Positions 25,633-33,721 of a stretch of DNA of 64,000 nucleotides are shown piece by piece. Position 1 is the stretch's first letter. Each line of letters begins with the position of its first letter. A program made the position numbers and the translations under genes. Origin of the DNA: a virus; the IMG/VR virus record IMGVR_UViG_3300046532_001566, positions 52,086 to 116,085 of that record. The stretch is one strand, 5' to 3'. The notes beneath the pieces were generated by a model that was given only the letters and a program-made list of their open reading frames with translations, did not search any database and had not been told where the DNA came from.

Positions 25633-25640
25633 TATTTATG
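25633..25640 (-). promoter_or_regulatory. late promoter for gp13
   Basis: CATAAATA on the minus strand, 17 nt before the ATG, with GGAGG between. Confidence 0.65.
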
Positions 25641-25666
25641 GCAACTAGATCGAAATATATCAGTAT

Positions 25667-26881
25667 CTACTTTATAACTTTAAGCAATATAGTCTCTGGT
25701 GAGATACGTGGACGCAATCTCACCTCTGTTCCTTTAATATTACCTAAGAATTTACGCAATTCAGCTCTACTAGACGATTTCCATTTAGTAAGTTGCTCTT
25801 CAGGTTTACGCAACGTTTTAGAAATGCTCCTAGTTTCATCTTGTCCAATAATACTAGTGCTTTTAACTGTTAGATAAGACACTGTCATATCATTATGCTT
25901 TGTAGAAACAAATCTTCCTAGTTTCCTTGTTTTGGTATTATATGTCCAAAGCTCTGAACATTCTATAATATCCCTAGGATCAATACTTTTAAATTCCAGG
26001 TCGCCGAGTTTAAACGTCTTAAGGTATTTGAGATTTCGTACAACCTTGTCTGGAGTAACTATTCTCTTCTTTGGTTTTGCTCTAGTTGAAATCTTCATCG
26101 ACTTATATGCATTAGCACCATCAATAATCGACTGTATAAATTTGATGAAGTTTTTTGCATCTCGTTTGCCTAGATGTGCATATGCTTCATTTAATTGTTC
26201 ACATTCACCTTTTAGGTATTCTTCTATTTCTACAATTAATGGCTTATAAAATTCAACAATCTTTGGAGCAGAATTTGCGGCTAACCCTTGTGTATTAAGA
26301 AATTTGTAAGTATCAAAACTCTTCCCTTCAAGTGTAAAATCGTCAACTGCTCCTTCAATCTCTCCAATTATTTCATATAACTGTTCTCGCAAACGATCCT
26401 GGATAGTCTCTTTAGGTACTACTCTTTTTCCCTCGATTGCTTTCTTTTCTTCAACAATAGTTAATCCTATGTTATAAAGTTCGTCTAAAATTTTATGCAA
26501 ATATTCACTTAGAGGAGCAACTGTTCCCATAGTTCCTGCAAGTGATTCCCAATGTTCAATATATGCAGGGTGTGTATCTGGCCATCCTCTTGATAGCAAT
26601 CTAGCACTTGCTCCTACACTAGGTCCATACCTATTATCTGAGACTTTATTAAGAGTGCTTGCTTTATCTTTATAATCTGGATGGGCTTTTGCATAAGCAA
26701 CTATCCAAGTTTTATAATCGGAATTTTTTCGTTCCAATCGGTAATATTCAACAATACGACGGTACAGTTTGCTATATTCTGGTCCAGTAAGTGTTTCAAC
26801 GTTCTCAAATTGAGGTTCACCGGTGTTTACACGCCTAGCGGCACGGGGTTTCTTCTTCTTTGTTACTTTTGGCAAGGCCAT
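25667..26881 (-). CDS. basic hypothetical protein with early promoter
   Basis: A 404-aa protein of unknown function. It is strongly basic at the N-terminus (KVTKKKKPRAARR) and rich in helices, including a VVEEKKAIEGKRVV-type charged region and KPKKRIVTPDKVVRNLKYLK in the C-terminal third. The composition fits nucleic-acid binding. It lies among neck genes but uses an early sigma70 promoter with GGAGT before the ATG, so it is expressed early. I do not recognise a family. Confidence 0.75.
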   Translation of the reverse strand: MALPKVTKKKKPRAARRVNTGEPQFENVETLTGPEYSKLYRRIVEYYRLERKNSDYKTWIVAYAKAHPDYKDKASTLNKVSDNRYGPSVGASARLLSRGWPDTHPAYIEHWESLAGTMGTVAPLSEYLHKILDELYNIGLTIVEEKKAIEGKRVVPKETIQDRLREQLYEIIGEIEGAVDDFTLEGKSFDTYKFLNTQGLAANSAPKIVEFYKPLIVEIEEYLKGECEQLNEAYAHLGKRDAKNFIKFIQSIIDGANAYKSMKISTRAKPKKRIVTPDKVVRNLKYLKTFKLGDLEFKSIDPRDIIECSELWTYNTKTRKLGRFVSTKHNDMTVSYLTVKSTSIIGQDETRSISKTLRKPEEQLTKWKSSSRAELRKFLGNIKGTEVRLRPRISPETILLKVIK

Positions 26882-26914
26882 GGATTGAACTCCTATTTCT
26901 GACTAACTATAGTA

Positions 26915-26943
26915 AGTATACACTCTTTATCCCTTGGAGTCAA
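26915..26943 (-). promoter_or_regulatory. early promoter for 404-aa basic protein
   Basis: TTGACT at 26943-26938, 17 bp, TATACT at 26920-26915 on the minus strand. It is back to back with the late promoter of gp14. Confidence 0.85.
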
Positions 26944-26959
26944 CCTTTATTTTAGATAC

Positions 26960-26967
26960 GGTAAATA
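26960..26967 (+). promoter_or_regulatory. late promoter for gp14-gp15-Nudix operon
   Basis: GGTAAATA preceded by GATAC, 25 nt before the ATG, with AAGGAG between. The context is nearly the same as at 59530. Confidence 0.75.
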
Positions 26968-26992
26968 CAATATAAGATACGAAGGAGTTTTT

Positions 26993-28093
26993 ATGCCAAG
27001 AATTCAGCTTTGGAATAGCGAAAAAGGAAACGATTATCACTATCAAGATCGCCTTATACGGGAAGCCGTTAATGCCGGTGGTACGTCAATTTATGTACAC
27101 AAATACCTAGGTCCTGCTTCACAAGGAGAGACTGGTGATCCTGCACAACCAAATTTATCTGCACAAGGTGATGTTTCGGAATTAGATATCCAAGACTTAT
27201 TGTTTCTAGAAAATAGAGATAGGATATATGATACCACTATTTACGAATTAAGAGGAACATATAATGTTGCAGATCAAGATTTTGATTTAAGCCAATTTGG
27301 ATTGTTTTTAAGTGCTGATACTGTTTTTATCACATTCCATACAAACGATATGGCCGCAATACTTGGTAGAAAACTTATGGCAGGTGATGTTATAGAGCTA
27401 CCTCATTTAAATGACGACTTGCTATTAGATGCTACTAAAAAGAGCATTAACAAATTTTATGTAGTAAATGATGCATCAAGGGCCGCAGAAGGATTTGGTC
27501 CAACATGGTGGCCTCATTTATGGAGAATTAAGGCCGCGCCAATGATGGATGCACAAGAATACAGAGGCATACTTGGTGATCCTGAAGATGAAGACAGCTT
27601 AAAGAATTCATTAAGTACATATCAAAGAGAAATTGATATATCTGAAGCTATTATTGCATCGTCGGAAGTACTAGTACCTAACTCAGGGTTATGGGACGAT
27701 TCACCATTTGCTGGAGAGAAAGAGGGTACAGAACCTACATCAATTCCAGATAGCGGACCAGTTAGTGATATAGCAGTTGGCGGGTTACCTGATAAAGGTT
27801 TAGTAAATTCAGGACTAAGTTTCCCTAATAATGCAGAACAGCAAGAATTCTTTATAAGAAGCGATTTTGTTCCAAACAGATTATTCCAGTTTATTGGCAA
27901 GAAATGGCTTAGAGTATTTGACAGTGTAGAAGAAGTAGGATTTGGTGGTGATTTGAGACCGAGGACAGTAGTTAATAAGTTTATCAATAATGATGCAATT
28001 ACACGTTCTTCTAATCCAGCTTCTGAAGGTGGAATAACTCCAGAAAAAGCAACGCTTTCGAAAGTGTTTAAGAAACCTAGGACAGATGACTAA
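26993..28093 (+). CDS. 14: neck protein gp14
   Basis: Head-tail joining protein. 366 aa, longer than T4 gp14 (256). ENRDRIYDTTIYELRGTYN and DNDFDLSQFGLFLSADTVFI-type strands, then KLMAGDVIELPHLNDDLLL and WPHLWRIKAAPM, are the family core (residues about 70-190). The last ~130 residues are a low-complexity extension. The stop overlaps the gp15 ATG. Confidence 0.85.
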   Translation: MPRIQLWNSEKGNDYHYQDRLIREAVNAGGTSIYVHKYLGPASQGETGDPAQPNLSAQGDVSELDIQDLLFLENRDRIYDTTIYELRGTYNVADQDFDLSQFGLFLSADTVFITFHTNDMAAILGRKLMAGDVIELPHLNDDLLLDATKKSINKFYVVNDASRAAEGFGPTWWPHLWRIKAAPMMDAQEYRGILGDPEDEDSLKNSLSTYQREIDISEAIIASSEVLVPNSGLWDDSPFAGEKEGTEPTSIPDSGPVSDIAVGGLPDKGLVNSGLSFPNNAEQQEFFIRSDFVPNRLFQFIGKKWLRVFDSVEEVGFGGDLRPRTVVNKFINNDAITRSSNPASEGGITPEKATLSKVFKKPRTDD

Positions 28094-29469
28094 TGGCACA
28101 AACATATTTTTATGATCAACAGATCCGAAGATGGCTAATACAATTTATGAGATTGTTTGGAGGCTTTTCTGTAAAGATGGGCAAGGACGAGCAGGGTGCT
28201 GATTTCTTCCAAGTAGTACCTGTTAGATATGGTGATACTAGCAGAATGGCATCACACATTATTAGAGAAAATTCGGAAAATAAAATTAATACGGTTCCAT
28301 TTATATCTGTTTATATTGCTGAATTACTTCCTAATCCTGACAGAAGATTAAATCCAACACATGTTGGTAAAGCACAAGTATTAGAAAAAAGATTTGACTC
28401 TGATCAAGGACAGTTTTTAGATGAGATTGGCGAATCATATACATTAGAAAGGGTTGCTCCTATCCCTTATGATTTAACCCTTAATGTAGATATATGGACA
28501 AGTAATACAGAACAAAAATTACAACTACTAGAACAGATACTATTATTATTCAATCCAAGTGTTAATTTACAAAGTAGTGATAATCCTTTTGATTGGACAA
28601 GTTTAGGAGTTGTTGAATTAATTAACACTACGTGGTCAGCAAGACAAATTCCAATGGGGAATGATGATATTATTGATGTGTCTAGTTTAATATATTCTTT
28701 ACCAATTTACTTAACACCTCCAGCAAAAATTAAAAGGCAAGTTCTCATCCATAGTATATTACAATCAGTGTTTGATGATAAAGGTGACATAGGTCTCGAA
28801 AGTTTAAATCTTAATTTTAATAACAATTCACAACGACAATGGATTACATTTGAAAATAGACATATTAAAGTAAATTCAGATAATATTGAGCTTCGTAATA
28901 CTGATAATAGTAATATTGATAAAAATCAAGGTAGTGATTTATTAGATTGGGAAGATCACTTTAATTTACACGGAGGGTTTAAGCCCGGTATTACTGAAAT
29001 ACGATTACGGATTGGACCAAGTGCATCTTTTGCTGATGAGGCTGATGAGGTTATATTAGTCTGTGATAGTATAGTTTCTACTAATAAAAATTTAATAGCG
29101 TTTACATTAAATCAAGATACATTGCCAATTGATACTATTCTAAGTATTAACGGTATTATTAATCCTCAGAAATCAGAACCTGGAGTAGGTAACTTGCCAG
29201 CAGAAGCAACCGGACAACGTTACTTACTTGTAGAAAATACCATACCATTTGACGGAGCTCCGTGGGGAACAACATTAGAAGCAAAAGAAAACGATATTGT
29301 TGAGTATAATGGCAGTGAATGGGTAGTCAGCTTCAATGCTTTGGCGGTAAACACTATAGGGTATACGACCAATGTCAACTCAGGTGAAAAACTTTACTTT
29401 GATGGTAATGAATGGGTTGTTGCAATAGAAGGAATATTTGCAGAAGGATATTGGAGGATAGTTAACTAG
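28093..29469 (+). CDS. 15: tail sheath stabiliser gp15
   Basis: Caps the sheath and joins tail to head. 458 aa (T4 272). It opens with YFYDQQIRRWLIQFMRLFGG and contains VPVRYGDTSRMASHI, RVAPIPYDLTLNVDIWTSN and QLLEQILLLFNPSVNLQ, matching the gp15 core in residues 1-220. The extra ~230 residues at the C-terminus look beta-rich and have no counterpart in T4, perhaps a neck decoration. The ATG overlaps the gp14 stop. Confidence 0.8.
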   Translation: MAQTYFYDQQIRRWLIQFMRLFGGFSVKMGKDEQGADFFQVVPVRYGDTSRMASHIIRENSENKINTVPFISVYIAELLPNPDRRLNPTHVGKAQVLEKRFDSDQGQFLDEIGESYTLERVAPIPYDLTLNVDIWTSNTEQKLQLLEQILLLFNPSVNLQSSDNPFDWTSLGVVELINTTWSARQIPMGNDDIIDVSSLIYSLPIYLTPPAKIKRQVLIHSILQSVFDDKGDIGLESLNLNFNNNSQRQWITFENRHIKVNSDNIELRNTDNSNIDKNQGSDLLDWEDHFNLHGGFKPGITEIRLRIGPSASFADEADEVILVCDSIVSTNKNLIAFTLNQDTLPIDTILSINGIINPQKSEPGVGNLPAEATGQRYLLVENTIPFDGAPWGTTLEAKENDIVEYNGSEWVVSFNALAVNTIGYTTNVNSGEKLYFDGNEWVVAIEGIFAEGYWRIVN

Positions 29470-29477
29470 GTAGTATT

Positions 29478-29915
29478 ATGTTGAGAGCAGTAGGAGCGTT
29501 AATTATATGTCAAAAGACACAACGGGCAATGATGCAGTTAAGAAGCGAAGCAGAACGTCATAGTATGTGTTGGGGCTTATGGGGTGGAAAACTTATAGGC
29601 AAAGAAGGTGACTTAGAAGGACTTAAACGAGAACTTGTTGAAGAACTCGGTCATCCAGGGGTGCCTGGTACTATTGGTATTAGTCACATTTATACATTCA
29701 CAACAAGAAATAGACATTTTAGACATGTAAGTTATGCTGTCTTATGTGAAGACGAATTTATTCCTACTTTAAATGAAGAGAGTGCCGGTTATTGCTGGGT
29801 AACATTACAATCCTGGCCAACACCTTTACATTTTAACACTGGAAAAATGTTTAAAAGTAGAGCATTTAAAGAGACATTGAAAAGTATATTGAGTGATGAA
29901 TTTACGAATAATTAA
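29478..29915 (+). CDS. Nudix hydrolase
   Basis: A 145-aa protein with a complete Nudix box: G-x5-E-x7-REL-x-EE-x-G, seen as GGKLIGKEGD followed by LEGLKRELVEELG (about 35-57). It hydrolyses a nucleoside diphosphate linked to another moiety. Possible substrates are oxidised nucleotides, nucleotide sugars or capped RNA. It follows gp15 by 8 nt in a late operon, unlike the early dNMP enzymes. Confidence 0.9.
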   Translation: MLRAVGALIICQKTQRAMMQLRSEAERHSMCWGLWGGKLIGKEGDLEGLKRELVEELGHPGVPGTIGISHIYTFTTRNRHFRHVSYAVLCEDEFIPTLNEESAGYCWVTLQSWPTPLHFNTGKMFKSRAFKETLKSILSDEFTNN

Positions 29916-30318
29916 CAATACGCCACCAATAGAGTTTTACAATGGTCCTCATAAGCAAATGATATTTACATTATGCAATGAAGAAGAATTAAACAACCCA
30001 TTATTAAATCGGTTATATAAAGAGAATGTATGTTACACAGAACGTTGGTATTTAGAATCTAGAAAATTAATCTTTGATGAGAATTGGATCCATCCAATTT
30101 TAAAAAGTATTTGTATAGATACTGTTCTTAAAGCCAAGATTATTAAAAGTACAGTCATAGATGGAGTTATTATGAGAAATTTTCTTAATGATAAATCTCT
30201 TCCAGAATATCATATTAGTGCTGGGATTAATTTAAAAAAATTACATAGATGGTGTGGATTTTTCTCTAGTCTTCCCGATAAAGTAGAAACTCTTGTTGCC
30301 CTAAATGGCCAATCTTAA
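29896..30318 (+). CDS. hypothetical protein
   Basis: About 140 aa from the ATG at 29896 (a GTG one codon upstream is also possible). It overlaps the Nudix gene by 20 nt and its 3' end overlaps the convergent glycosyltransferase by 53 nt. The sequence has several aromatic residues and KERWYLESRKLIFDENW-like helical parts, but no motif I recognise. It may act with the Nudix enzyme. Confidence 0.65.
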   Translation: MNLRIINNTPPIEFYNGPHKQMIFTLCNEEELNNPLLNRLYKENVCYTERWYLESRKLIFDENWIHPILKSICIDTVLKAKIIKSTVIDGVIMRNFLNDKSLPEYHISAGINLKKLHRWCGFFSSLPDKVETLVALNGQS

Positions 30319-30916
30319 TACTTAAATTAATATCACACCATATATCGTAACCAACCTCAATAGCTTTTGTACAAAATCCCATGTCTTCACCGTGCCAACT
30401 ATCTGTTAGTTCGTGCCAAGTTAAAGGAAACCATGGTGCTGGTATCTGGTTGTATACGTCAGACTTTACTAACATACACCCCATACCAGCATATTTTACT
30501 TTTTTCATAGATCCTGATATTTCTACAGGAACAACTGGATCTATATCTGCAAATGCAGTTGGATGAAACGGTTCAACTCTTTTTGAATACGTTGCACATA
30601 CTATGTCTTTATTGTGATTTATTAAATCTACAATAACATCTTCAGGAAACGTCATATCACTGTCAAACCACATAACGTAATCTGCTTTATAATAATCTAT
30701 TGACCGTCTAGCTAAAAATTGCCGTTGACTACTCAGTACTGTACCCAAGTCCATGATAATATCAACTTGATATCCTAGCTTCTCAGTATAACGTAATGCT
30801 TCAATTAAAAAAAATGCAAACTCAGAATGAACCATTCCGTTTGTTGGAACACAGATAGCAATATGTTTGTTTGTATCTGTGATTTCTACTGGAGCAGTTA
30901 AATTTTTCCCAAACAC
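30266..30916 (-). CDS. GT-A glycosyltransferase-like protein
   Basis: A 216-aa protein with a Rossmann-type start (HIAICVPTNGMVHSEFAFFL), SQRQFLARRSIDYYKADYVMWFDSDM carrying the DxD metal motif near residues 84-86, and a late acceptor region WHGEDMGFCTKAIEVGYDI. This fits an inverting or retaining GT-A enzyme. Targets could be phage DNA, virion proteins or host glycans. It lies upstream of the fibre genes. Confidence 0.8.
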   Translation of the reverse strand: MFGKNLTAPVEITDTNKHIAICVPTNGMVHSEFAFFLIEALRYTEKLGYQVDIIMDLGTVLSSQRQFLARRSIDYYKADYVMWFDSDMTFPEDVIVDLINHNKDIVCATYSKRVEPFHPTAFADIDPVVPVEISGSMKKVKYAGMGCMLVKSDVYNQIPAPWFPLTWHELTDSWHGEDMGFCTKAIEVGYDIWCDINLSIKIGHLGQQEFLLYRED

Positions 30917-30918
30917 AA

Positions 30919-31458
30919 TTAGTCCTCATTAACATCGTCAGATGATTGATCAGGTGATATTTCTGCTTTTTTATTTGCAACTCTTTCAGCTCCACGTGTA
31001 GTTTTATTAACTACATTAAGATATGTTTGAGTTTTAATAATAGTATTTTCATAAACATTAAGTGGTAGATTTAACATATCGTTCATATTAGCAGAAGTCA
31101 TTTTATTAGATAGTGCTTCTACTGCCGCACGTCTTGATAAAGTTTCTGCCCAATATTCAGGCTCTGCTTCTTCAAGTGCTTCAACTAAATTATCTTTTCC
31201 AATGTCTTCTAACAGATTGTTAATCTTGTCTTGAACAATAACCATTTCGTTTATTACTGCTTGCTTTTCCCAATCTGATCTACATGATGTTTCATAATGA
31301 TTAAATAATTGGTCAATATCTTGACATAATAGTAATACTAAACGAGGCCCTTCGGCTTCGTTGTATAAAAAATTATCTCTTTCAAATTTTGTTCTAAAAG
31401 GAATTCCAGACTGTATTCCTCTAATTTCACCCATAATATCTTCTGCGGATTTTGACAT
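30919..31458 (-). CDS. helical hypothetical protein
   Basis: A 179-aa, largely helical, acidic protein with no motif I know. GGAG precedes the ATG. It ends two bases before the glycosyltransferase start, so the two are co-transcribed. Landmarks are FRTKFERDNFLYNEAEGPR near 21-39 and LVEALEEAEPEYWAETLSRR near 90-109. Confidence 0.7.
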   Translation of the reverse strand: MSKSAEDIMGEIRGIQSGIPFRTKFERDNFLYNEAEGPRLVLLLCQDIDQLFNHYETSCRSDWEKQAVINEMVIVQDKINNLLEDIGKDNLVEALEEAEPEYWAETLSRRAAVEALSNKMTSANMNDMLNLPLNVYENTIIKTQTYLNVVNKTTRGAERVANKKAEISPDQSSDDVNED

Positions 31459-31521
31459 AACGTCTCCTTTATAATTACTGCTAGTATATATAAGATTTTA
31501 GTGGTGGTGTTTTACCCAGAA

Positions 31522-31547
31522 AGAGAGGAGCATAAATGCCCCCCTCT
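31522..31547 (-). terminator. imperfect terminator-like hairpin
   Basis: AGAGAGGAGCAT pairs with ATGCCCCCCTCT with two A-C mismatches. It follows the stop codon of the 71-aa gene on the minus strand. The U-tract after it is weak. Confidence 0.5.
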
Positions 31548-31557
31548 TCTTAATTAA

Positions 31558-31773
31558 TTAAGATCTATTATCTGTGTCAGTTGTATCATGTGGTGCATAG
31601 TGGCCACCAAATGTTGAACTAATAGATACGGCTCCTGTTGTAATTCCAAGTGAATTACCAAGATTTGCACGAAGATGAATATAAGCACCTGCGGCAGGAA
31701 GTGAACCTGAAAAACCTTTTCTTATTCGTCCCATTGATTTTTTGGAACCTGTTGCTGGAAATGCTCTAGCCAT
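31558..31773 (-). CDS. small probable structural protein
   Basis: A 71-aa basic, Ser/Gly-rich protein (MARAFPATGSKKSMGRIRKG...). It lies 25 nt after a fibre gene with GGAG before the ATG. No membrane or signal segment. It may be a fibre-tip or chaperone-like accessory. Function is unknown. Confidence 0.65.
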   Translation of the reverse strand: MARAFPATGSKKSMGRIRKGFSGSLPAAGAYIHLRANLGNSLGITTGAVSISSTFGGHYAPHDTTDTDNRS

Positions 31774-31798
31774 TTTGAGCTCCTTTAGTTCTTAAAAA

Positions 31799-33604
31799 TC
31801 AATGTAAAGTCTTCTTTACATCAGCTTGTAGTTGTTCAATCATTGCTTGTTGCTCTTTCATTGCTTCAACTAAAACTGTAACTACTTTATCATATCTAAT
31901 TGTTTTATAACCAGCTAATCCAGATTCACAAACTAGTTCTGGGAAAACTGCTTCAACTTCACCAGCAAGTAGGCCGATTTGGTTATCAACTCTTTCAACA
32001 CCAAGTGATGCCGCTAAGTCGTTTGCTTTGTAGTTATATCCGCCCATTGCCATAACGCCTTGTAGTGCATTTTGCACTGGAACGATGTCTTTCTTAAGTC
32101 TCTCATCTGAGAAGTAAGCTGTTACTTCGCCTGTTGCTGTAATACTACCAGTAACTGCAAGAGTACCTGTATAAGATCCAGACATGGATAAAGTACCTGT
32201 TCCAGTAATTGTTCCACCAGTTAAGCCGTTGCTTGTTGCAACAGATGTAACACCAGTTGCCGGCATGTTAATGAAATTATTACCATCTAAGTAATGAGCA
32301 CTAGATAGTCCGTCTAATAAGTCAGCATCTAGTCCACTTCCGCTACCATCAACTGTTTTGATAAGTGTTAAGATTTCTGCAGATGTTTGGTCTGCTGTTG
32401 CTCCAGACTCAATAGTAGCTAATTTTGAAGTATTAGTAGCTACTGTACTTGCAGGTGCATAAAAAGCACTAGATTGACCGTCTAATAAGTCAGCGTCTAG
32501 TCCACTTCCGCTACCATCAACTGTTTTAATTTTAGTTAAAATTTCAGTGGCAGTTTCTGCGGCCGGCATATTAGAAAAGTTGTTTGCATCTAAGTAGAAA
32601 GCTCCTTGTTGTGCGTCTAATAAGTCAGCATCTAAACCAGATGATACCCCGTCAACTGTTTTAATTTTAGTTAAAACATCTGCGGCAGTATAGGTTGTAG
32701 TTGCTACTTTAGCATCAATTAGGTTTGTGATAGTAGTTGAGAAACTAGCGTCGTCACCAAGTGCCGCGGCTAATTCATTCAATGTATCAAGTGTTCCTGG
32801 TGCTGACGCAACTAGTGCGGCAATTTCTGAGTCAACATAGTTTTTAGTTGCACCATCTGTACTTACAGTAGGAGCTCCAAGATTACTAATTTTGTTACTA
32901 TTCATGTGGATGACATCACCAAACTCAACATTAATACCTGCAGAATCTACAATTCTGTTAGATGATTGAAGTGATAATGTACCCATAACTTGAACAGTAC
33001 CAGTACCAGTTGGAGTAAGTTCTACTGAACCTGTTCCTGATGTTTCAAGACGTACATCTTGGTTAACATCTGTAGACATTGTAATAGCGCCTGAATCATC
33101 AGACAATGTTTGCTTACCGTTAATGTATAACGAACCAGGGCCAACAAATATATCTTTGTAAGCCATAGTTGAAGAACCTAAGCTGTATGTGTTATCAGTA
33201 ACTGGTAAAATATTTCTACTTGTTGCGTCACCAGTTAAAGTTAAACCAGCAAATGACGGTGAACCAGCTGTACTTACATCTTGTGATGTAGTCATTTCAC
33301 CTGTTGTTGAGTTGTATGAAAGTCCTGTTCCAGCGGAAAGTGCCGCTCTTGCTCTTGTATCTGTATAATAAAGGCTTGTTGAACCTTCTGTAACTTCGTC
33401 TGTTCCTACTACGACAGCTCCTGATGATCCATTAACGCTTATAACTGGACCGACTTCTACGATACTAGCAGTTCCACTGACAGATTTTTTGATGTACATC
33501 TTTCCGTCATATGTATTAATTGCTACTTCGCCTAATTCGATCTGAGACGTTGTTGGAATGTTGCTTGCCGTGGCGGATCTTTTTAAAATAATGGTATTTG
33601 CCAT
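31799..33604 (-). CDS. tail fibre/spike with C-terminal S74 chaperone domain
   Basis: A 601-aa adhesin. The N-terminus (IILKRSATASNIPTTSQIELGE) is the usual attachment region. The middle has three copies of a TKIKTVDG...GLDADLLDGQ block and a LNELAAALGDDASF module shared with the next fibres. The C-terminal ~110 residues are an intramolecular chaperone (Peptidase_S74): the start YFSDERLKKDI carries the Ser-Lys pair, then IGLLAGEVEAVFPELV and a final coiled coil. The domain should cleave itself off after trimerisation. Confidence 0.88.
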   Translation of the reverse strand: MANTIILKRSATASNIPTTSQIELGEVAINTYDGKMYIKKSVSGTASIVEVGPVISVNGSSGAVVVGTDEVTEGSTSLYYTDTRARAALSAGTGLSYNSTTGEMTTSQDVSTAGSPSFAGLTLTGDATSRNILPVTDNTYSLGSSTMAYKDIFVGPGSLYINGKQTLSDDSGAITMSTDVNQDVRLETSGTGSVELTPTGTGTVQVMGTLSLQSSNRIVDSAGINVEFGDVIHMNSNKISNLGAPTVSTDGATKNYVDSEIAALVASAPGTLDTLNELAAALGDDASFSTTITNLIDAKVATTTYTAADVLTKIKTVDGVSSGLDADLLDAQQGAFYLDANNFSNMPAAETATEILTKIKTVDGSGSGLDADLLDGQSSAFYAPASTVATNTSKLATIESGATADQTSAEILTLIKTVDGSGSGLDADLLDGLSSAHYLDGNNFINMPATGVTSVATSNGLTGGTITGTGTLSMSGSYTGTLAVTGSITATGEVTAYFSDERLKKDIVPVQNALQGVMAMGGYNYKANDLAASLGVERVDNQIGLLAGEVEAVFPELVCESGLAGYKTIRYDKVVTVLVEAMKEQQAMIEQLQADVKKTLH

Positions 33605-33673
33605 TTGAGTATATACTCCCGGGTAATTTTAGCACAATGAAGGTTCGTCCCTCATCTTATGTGTTTCCGTAGT

Positions 33674-33681
33674 TATTTATA
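33674..33681 (-). promoter_or_regulatory. late promoter for S74 fibre gene
   Basis: Perfect TATAAATA on the minus strand, 69 nt before the ATG. It lies in the 117-base gap after the 849-aa fibre. Confidence 0.75.
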
Positions 33682-33721
33682 CATAAAGGTAAATTAATTG
33701 TTTGTTATATATGAATTATTT

